A DNA stretch of 9,481 nucleotides. Origin: Flavobacteriales bacterium UBA1958. Lineage in GTDB: Bacteria; Bacteroidota; Bacteroidia; Flavobacteriales_D; Sanyastnellaceae. A program made the translations under genes and the position numbers. Under the pieces are notes generated by a model. That model saw nothing but the letters and a program-made list of their open reading frames with translations. It had not been told where the DNA came from and searched no databases. Where the stretch lies: NCBI GenBank assembly GCA_002336675.1, contig DDEI01000039.1, forward strand, positions 1 through 9,481. Reading direction: 5' to 3'. How positions within the stretch are numbered: position 1 is the stretch's first letter; each line of letters opens with the position of its first letter. Below are positions 6,767 through 9,481 of the stretch, in pieces.

Positions 6767-7087
6767 TTATTCAGCAGCAGCATCAGAATTAGGTGCTTCA
6801 TCGACAGAAGCATCTTCTGTAGGAGAGGTTTTCTTCTTATCCCATTTACCATACTTGGTCTTGAACTTGTCAATTCGACCTGCAGTATCCACAAACTGCA
6901 TTTTACCAGTAAAGAATGGATGACTCTTATAACTGATATCTAATTTTATAACTGGGTATTCATTACCGTCTTCCCAAGTAACAGTTTCACTGGTATTAGC
7001 AGTGCTCTTTCCTAAGAAAGCGTACTCATTACTCATATCTTTAAAAACTACTAATCTGTAGTTATCTGGGTGTATTCCTTCTTTCAT
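6767..7087 (-). CDS. rpmE2: 50S ribosomal protein L31, type B
   Basis: Structural protein of the large ribosomal subunit. With the ATG at 7087 the product is 106 residues and starts MKEGIHPDNYRLVVFKDMS, the typical type B L31 N-terminus. DISYKSHPFFTGKMQFVDTAGRIDKF is the second conserved block (named by its ends: DISYKSHPFFTG, then VDTAGRIDKF). There is no cysteine at all, so it is the zinc-free (C-) form. Residues about 83-106 form an acidic, alanine-rich tail (TEDASVDEAPNSDAAAE) beyond the usual length of about 80-90. The frame also contains a GTG two codons upstream (7093), which would put MN before this start; the ATG fits the family better and leaves a more normal leader. It has its own promoter and shares a terminator with ribB. 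Confidence 0.95.
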   Translation of the reverse strand: MKEGIHPDNYRLVVFKDMSNEYAFLGKSTANTSETVTWEDGNEYPVIKLDISYKSHPFFTGKMQFVDTAGRIDKFKTKYGKWDKKKTSPTEDASVDEAPNSDAAAE

Positions 7088-7107
7088 ATTCACAAAATTT
7101 GCGTGTG

Positions 7108-7138
7108 CAAAAATACTACTTTTTATATTCTAAGCAAT
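7108..7138 (-). promoter_or_regulatory. Promoter for rpmE2
   Basis: On the minus strand ATTG (7138-7135; one mismatch to TTTG) is followed after 19 nt by TATTTTTG (7115-7108), a full match to the -7 consensus. The predicted transcript start near 7101 leaves a leader of about 13 nt to the ATG at 7087, which also argues against the GTG at 7093. The rest of the gap up to the hydrolase stop (7139-7367) is AT-rich, and I see no gene, hairpin or repeat in it. Confidence 0.7.
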
Positions 7139-7367
7139 AGAATAGATGAGTTAAAATATTCATTTAACTTTAAATCTAAATTTAATCTCTTTAATTTTTA
7201 TTCTGATTCATTCCTAGCTATCAGCATATACTCACACTGCATTTTACGTATTTATCCTATTTTCAACAAAGTCAACAGCGGTTAAAACAAAATTCCATAA
7301 CCATTTGGCTAGGAGAAGAATTGATGCCGGACCTATTTAAACTTGGTGATAATAAAATTGGTTAGAA

Positions 7368-8801
7368 CTAATCTTTAACTACTCGTTGGAAAATTCTATT
7401 GTAATCATTTTGAACTTCAACAATGTATATTCCCCTGCTCCAGTCCGACGTTGATAATTTTAAGTCTCCATTAATTGGCTGCTCATAAACTAACTGGCCA
7501 GCTATATTGGATATCTTCAAGACCCCTTCACCTTCAAAGCTAATTGAAAGAACATCAATTACAGGGTTTGGGGAAACAAAAGGACTTACGGATGTACTTA
7601 ATTCATTGAAACCAGAAGAGCTGCATAAACTTCTTAACTCGTCAAACCAATTATAAGCAGAGGTTAAAGCAGGTATAACACAAGCACCATGGTCGCCTCC
7701 TCCCAAACCTACTGCTTCAACATTTGATGCACCATTGGATAGCATTGTTGATTCAGCAGAAATTGCGTTTTGAAAAGTTACTTGCTCATCACCGGTACAA
7801 TAATACATTTTAATAGGGCGCTGAGGAGTCCAGTCGTGATTGTCGTTTGCAAGCAGATTTGTCCACAAAGGATGTCCAAAAGTGCTCATAGAATTTGAAA
7901 AATTAGCCACAACAGTATCAACCATTAAAGTGTCAACATAACCTGAAAGCAAACTATTTAATGAGCCCATTCCAAGAGTAGTATTGTTACCATCAAAATA
8001 TGGAGGTACAATTGTATCGTATGGAGAATTAAGAATGTCGGAGTATGAAGTGTAAAGATTACCATAAACCATTTGATAAGAGGATAATAAATAAACAAGG
8101 TATCCAGGGTTCGAGTATGGGAAAGGAGATAAAATAGTATCTGCCATTGCACCAGACATCTCATATGGCCCTGAACATGGAGCAGAACCCAAAACATTGA
8201 ATTCTTCTAAAAGATTATTATCCTCGATATACTTATGAGAAGCCATTGCTGCATGACCACCTTGAGAATAACCAGTTAAAAAAAGCTCACCATTATCAAC
8301 CATCTGTAAGGAATCGGAAATAAATTCTCTAGCAGCCCTTATCATATCTCGAGTTGCCGTTGCTTCAGATTCAGCATGGCAATAAGGGTGCAAACCAGGA
8401 CTATCTCCCATTCCTATATAATCAGGCATTAAAACAAAATAGCCTCCTGCGCCAAAAACTCTTCCAATAGTTGTCTCATCAACATCATTAGATGGAACAT
8501 CAATTTTTCTAAGACTTGTACCATGGTGGTATACTAAAATTGGAAAGTCAGTACACGAAGTATTTGAAGGAGCTAAAAATGCACCAGATGCAATAGTTGG
8601 CTGACCCAAGGCATCGACAGTATTATATACCATTTTATACATATCAACATCATAACTTAGCGCTAATCCAGTCGCCGCGCCTAATCCTATGGGATTAGTT
8701 GTATTAACATAAGTAGCTGAAATTAAATATTGTGCTTGAGCAAAATTAATAAATGAAATAAATAAAAATAAAAATAGACTTTTTCTGAAAAACTTGTTCA
8801 T
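7368..8801 (-). CDS. Secreted alpha/beta hydrolase (lipase/esterase-like) with T9SS sorting domain
   Basis: The 477 residues begin with a Sec signal peptide (about 1-23, ending AQA before Gln24). They continue with an alpha/beta hydrolase domain (about 25-395) and end with a type IX secretion sorting domain (about 402-477; SPNPVIDVLSI, ISNIAGQLVYE, GIYIVEV). The likely catalytic triad is Ser179 in the nucleophile elbow GYSQGG, Asp338 in CTGDEQV and His371 in GGDHGAC. YHHGT (91-95) is the probable oxyanion segment. The stretch PDYIGMGDSPGLHPY resembles bacterial secretory lipase or esterase homologues. Six cysteines in the mature domain suggest disulfides. It would be exported to the periplasm by Sec, moved across the outer membrane by T9SS and either released or attached to the surface. 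The substrate (lipid, ester or peptide) cannot be told from the sequence. It is a single-gene unit with its own promoter, divergent from the gene at 9055. Confidence 0.9.
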   Translation of the reverse strand: MNKFFRKSLFLFLFISFINFAQAQYLISATYVNTTNPIGLGAATGLALSYDVDMYKMVYNTVDALGQPTIASGAFLAPSNTSCTDFPILVYHHGTSLRKIDVPSNDVDETTIGRVFGAGGYFVLMPDYIGMGDSPGLHPYCHAESEATATRDMIRAAREFISDSLQMVDNGELFLTGYSQGGHAAMASHKYIEDNNLLEEFNVLGSAPCSGPYEMSGAMADTILSPFPYSNPGYLVYLLSSYQMVYGNLYTSYSDILNSPYDTIVPPYFDGNNTTLGMGSLNSLLSGYVDTLMVDTVVANFSNSMSTFGHPLWTNLLANDNHDWTPQRPIKMYYCTGDEQVTFQNAISAESTMLSNGASNVEAVGLGGGDHGACVIPALTSAYNWFDELRSLCSSSGFNELSTSVSPFVSPNPVIDVLSISFEGEGVLKISNIAGQLVYEQPINGDLKLSTSDWSRGIYIVEVQNDYNRIFQRVVKD

Positions 8802-8846
8802 ATTTAAAATTTTGGACGCTTATTAAAAATCTGTTTGTTTAGAGTT

Positions 8847-8877
8847 TAAACATAAATAAAAATTCAATTCAACCAAA
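8847..8877 (-). promoter_or_regulatory. Promoter for the secreted hydrolase
   Basis: On the minus strand TTTG (8877-8874) is followed after 19 nt by TATGTTTA (8854-8847), which matches TAnnTTTG except for the last base. The predicted start near 8841 gives a leader of about 40 nt before the ATG at 8801. Nothing else is recognisable in the divergent gap up to 9054, and no convincing promoter for the plus-strand gene was found there. Confidence 0.65.
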
Positions 8878-9054
8878 TGCTTTTTAAAACCCAACTTAAT
8901 AATAGAGACAGCTGATTGAAATAAATCAGTTAAAAGACTTTATGTCCAAATAAAAAACAATAAACCAATCCAGGGGATAGTGTTTTTTTCAAATTATTTC
9001 ATACCAAAACTAAAACAAATCAATTTATCTGAAATATACTAATACTTTTACCTA

Positions 9055-9481
9055 ATGAAAAATGTCGTTTTAATCCTTCTTCTTATTCCTTGTTTTTCTT
9101 CAGCACAAGATATTCAATCAAGCCTTTACACCCCCCTTAATCAAGAGGGAAACTTATCGATATACTTTGGCTGGAATAGAAGCGCTTATTCATTAAGTTC
9201 AATTTCGTTTGAAGGTGCAGATTACAATTTCACTTTAAACGATCTTAAAGCTTTAGATAAGCAAACTGAATTTTCTTTCGAAAACTATTTTAGACTTGAT
9301 AATATTACTATTCCTCAAACTAACATGGGGGTTACATACAACATTAACGACAAGGTAGCGCTAAGTTTAAATGTAGATCACATGAAATATAAAGTTATCA
9401 GAAATCAGGCGACAACTATAGACGGGACAATAAATGGGGACTATGATGTTTGGAATGGAAATTATAATAATGAACAGATTA
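9055..9481 (+). CDS. Exported protein, probable outer-membrane beta-barrel (partial, C-terminus outside window)
   Basis: The frame opens at ATG 9055 and stays open to the right edge (142 codons). Residues 1-18 are a clear signal peptide (MKNVVLILLLIPCFSSA, cut before QD). The mature part shows alternating aromatic/polar strands: LSIYFGWNRSAYSLSSISF, DYNFTLNDLKALDK, NITIPQTNMGVTYNINDKVAL, SLNVDHMKY. This pattern fits an outer-membrane beta-barrel. From memory, similar segments (GWNR, FTL.D..A.D, TIPQ.N, DHMKY) recur in unnamed conserved proteins of Bacteroidota; I do not know a function. It is divergent from the secreted hydrolase with a 253-bp gap. Confidence 0.8.
   Translation, partial: MKNVVLILLLIPCFSSAQDIQSSLYTPLNQEGNLSIYFGWNRSAYSLSSISFEGADYNFTLNDLKALDKQTEFSFENYFRLDNITIPQTNMGVTYNINDKVALSLNVDHMKYKVIRNQATTIDGTINGDYDVWNGNYNNEQI

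Noticed and set aside
7070..7285. Plus-strand frame of 71 codons between rpmE2 and the hydrolase
   Set aside because: It overlaps the rpmE2 5' end and promoter, is composed of low-complexity AT-rich codons, and has no signal, motif or promoter of its own.
7958..8197. Minus-strand frame of 79 codons inside the hydrolase
   Set aside because: It is an out-of-frame shadow of the alpha/beta hydrolase on the same strand.
9043..9050. TACTTTTA as a -7 element for the gene at 9055
   Set aside because: The transcript start would fall at or after the start codon, and no -33 box is present.

Overview
The window looks like chromosomal DNA from a Bacteroidota, most likely a marine or aquatic Flavobacteriales-type organism. 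Three independent signs support this. (1) Upstream of several genes there are close matches to the Bacteroidota sigma promoter (-33 TTTG, about 19 nt, -7 TAnnTTTG), and classical -10/-35 boxes or strong Shine-Dalgarno sites are not evident. (2) A secreted hydrolase ends in a type IX secretion (T9SS, Por-type) sorting domain. (3) A surface protein carries the Cys/Asp-rich 'GCT..AxNYD..A..DDGSC' repeats that are common in marine Bacteroidota. The DNA is AT-rich throughout. No RNA genes, insertion sequences, CRISPR arrays or phage genes were seen.

Layout from left to right. 1-1430 (minus): 5' part of a large secreted protein with two tandem ~204-residue modules followed by 75-bp Cys/Asp repeats; it runs off the left edge. 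1516-4219 (minus): an fba-pgi operon (class II fructose-bisphosphate aldolase, then glucose-6-phosphate isomerase, 10 bp apart), with a -7 promoter element upstream of fba. 4301-5430 (minus): def (peptide deformylase) and a TPR-type lipoprotein gene 2 bp apart. 5548-6678 (plus, divergent from def): a RibBA-type protein with an intact DHBP synthase half and a catalytically dead GTP cyclohydrolase II half. 6710-6741: a perfect 14-bp hairpin acting as a shared terminator between converging genes. 6767-7087 (minus): cysteine-free type B ribosomal protein L31 with an acidic tail and its own promoter. 7368-8801 (minus): secreted alpha/beta hydrolase with a T9SS tail. 9055-9481 (plus, partial): an exported, probably outer-membrane beta-barrel protein of unknown role. 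No gene-free stretch exceeds 300 bases; the largest gaps (7088-7367 and 8802-9054) hold promoters for their flanking minus-strand genes and nothing else I could recognise.

Most of the window is housekeeping: central sugar metabolism, N-terminal protein maturation, riboflavin synthesis and translation. It is framed by three envelope or secreted proteins. The points most worth a second look are the conserved-but-dead GTP cyclohydrolase II domain of the RibBA protein, the modular repeat protein at the left edge, and the start-site corrections for def and rpmE supported by promoter position. I did not find a convincing new multi-gene system.
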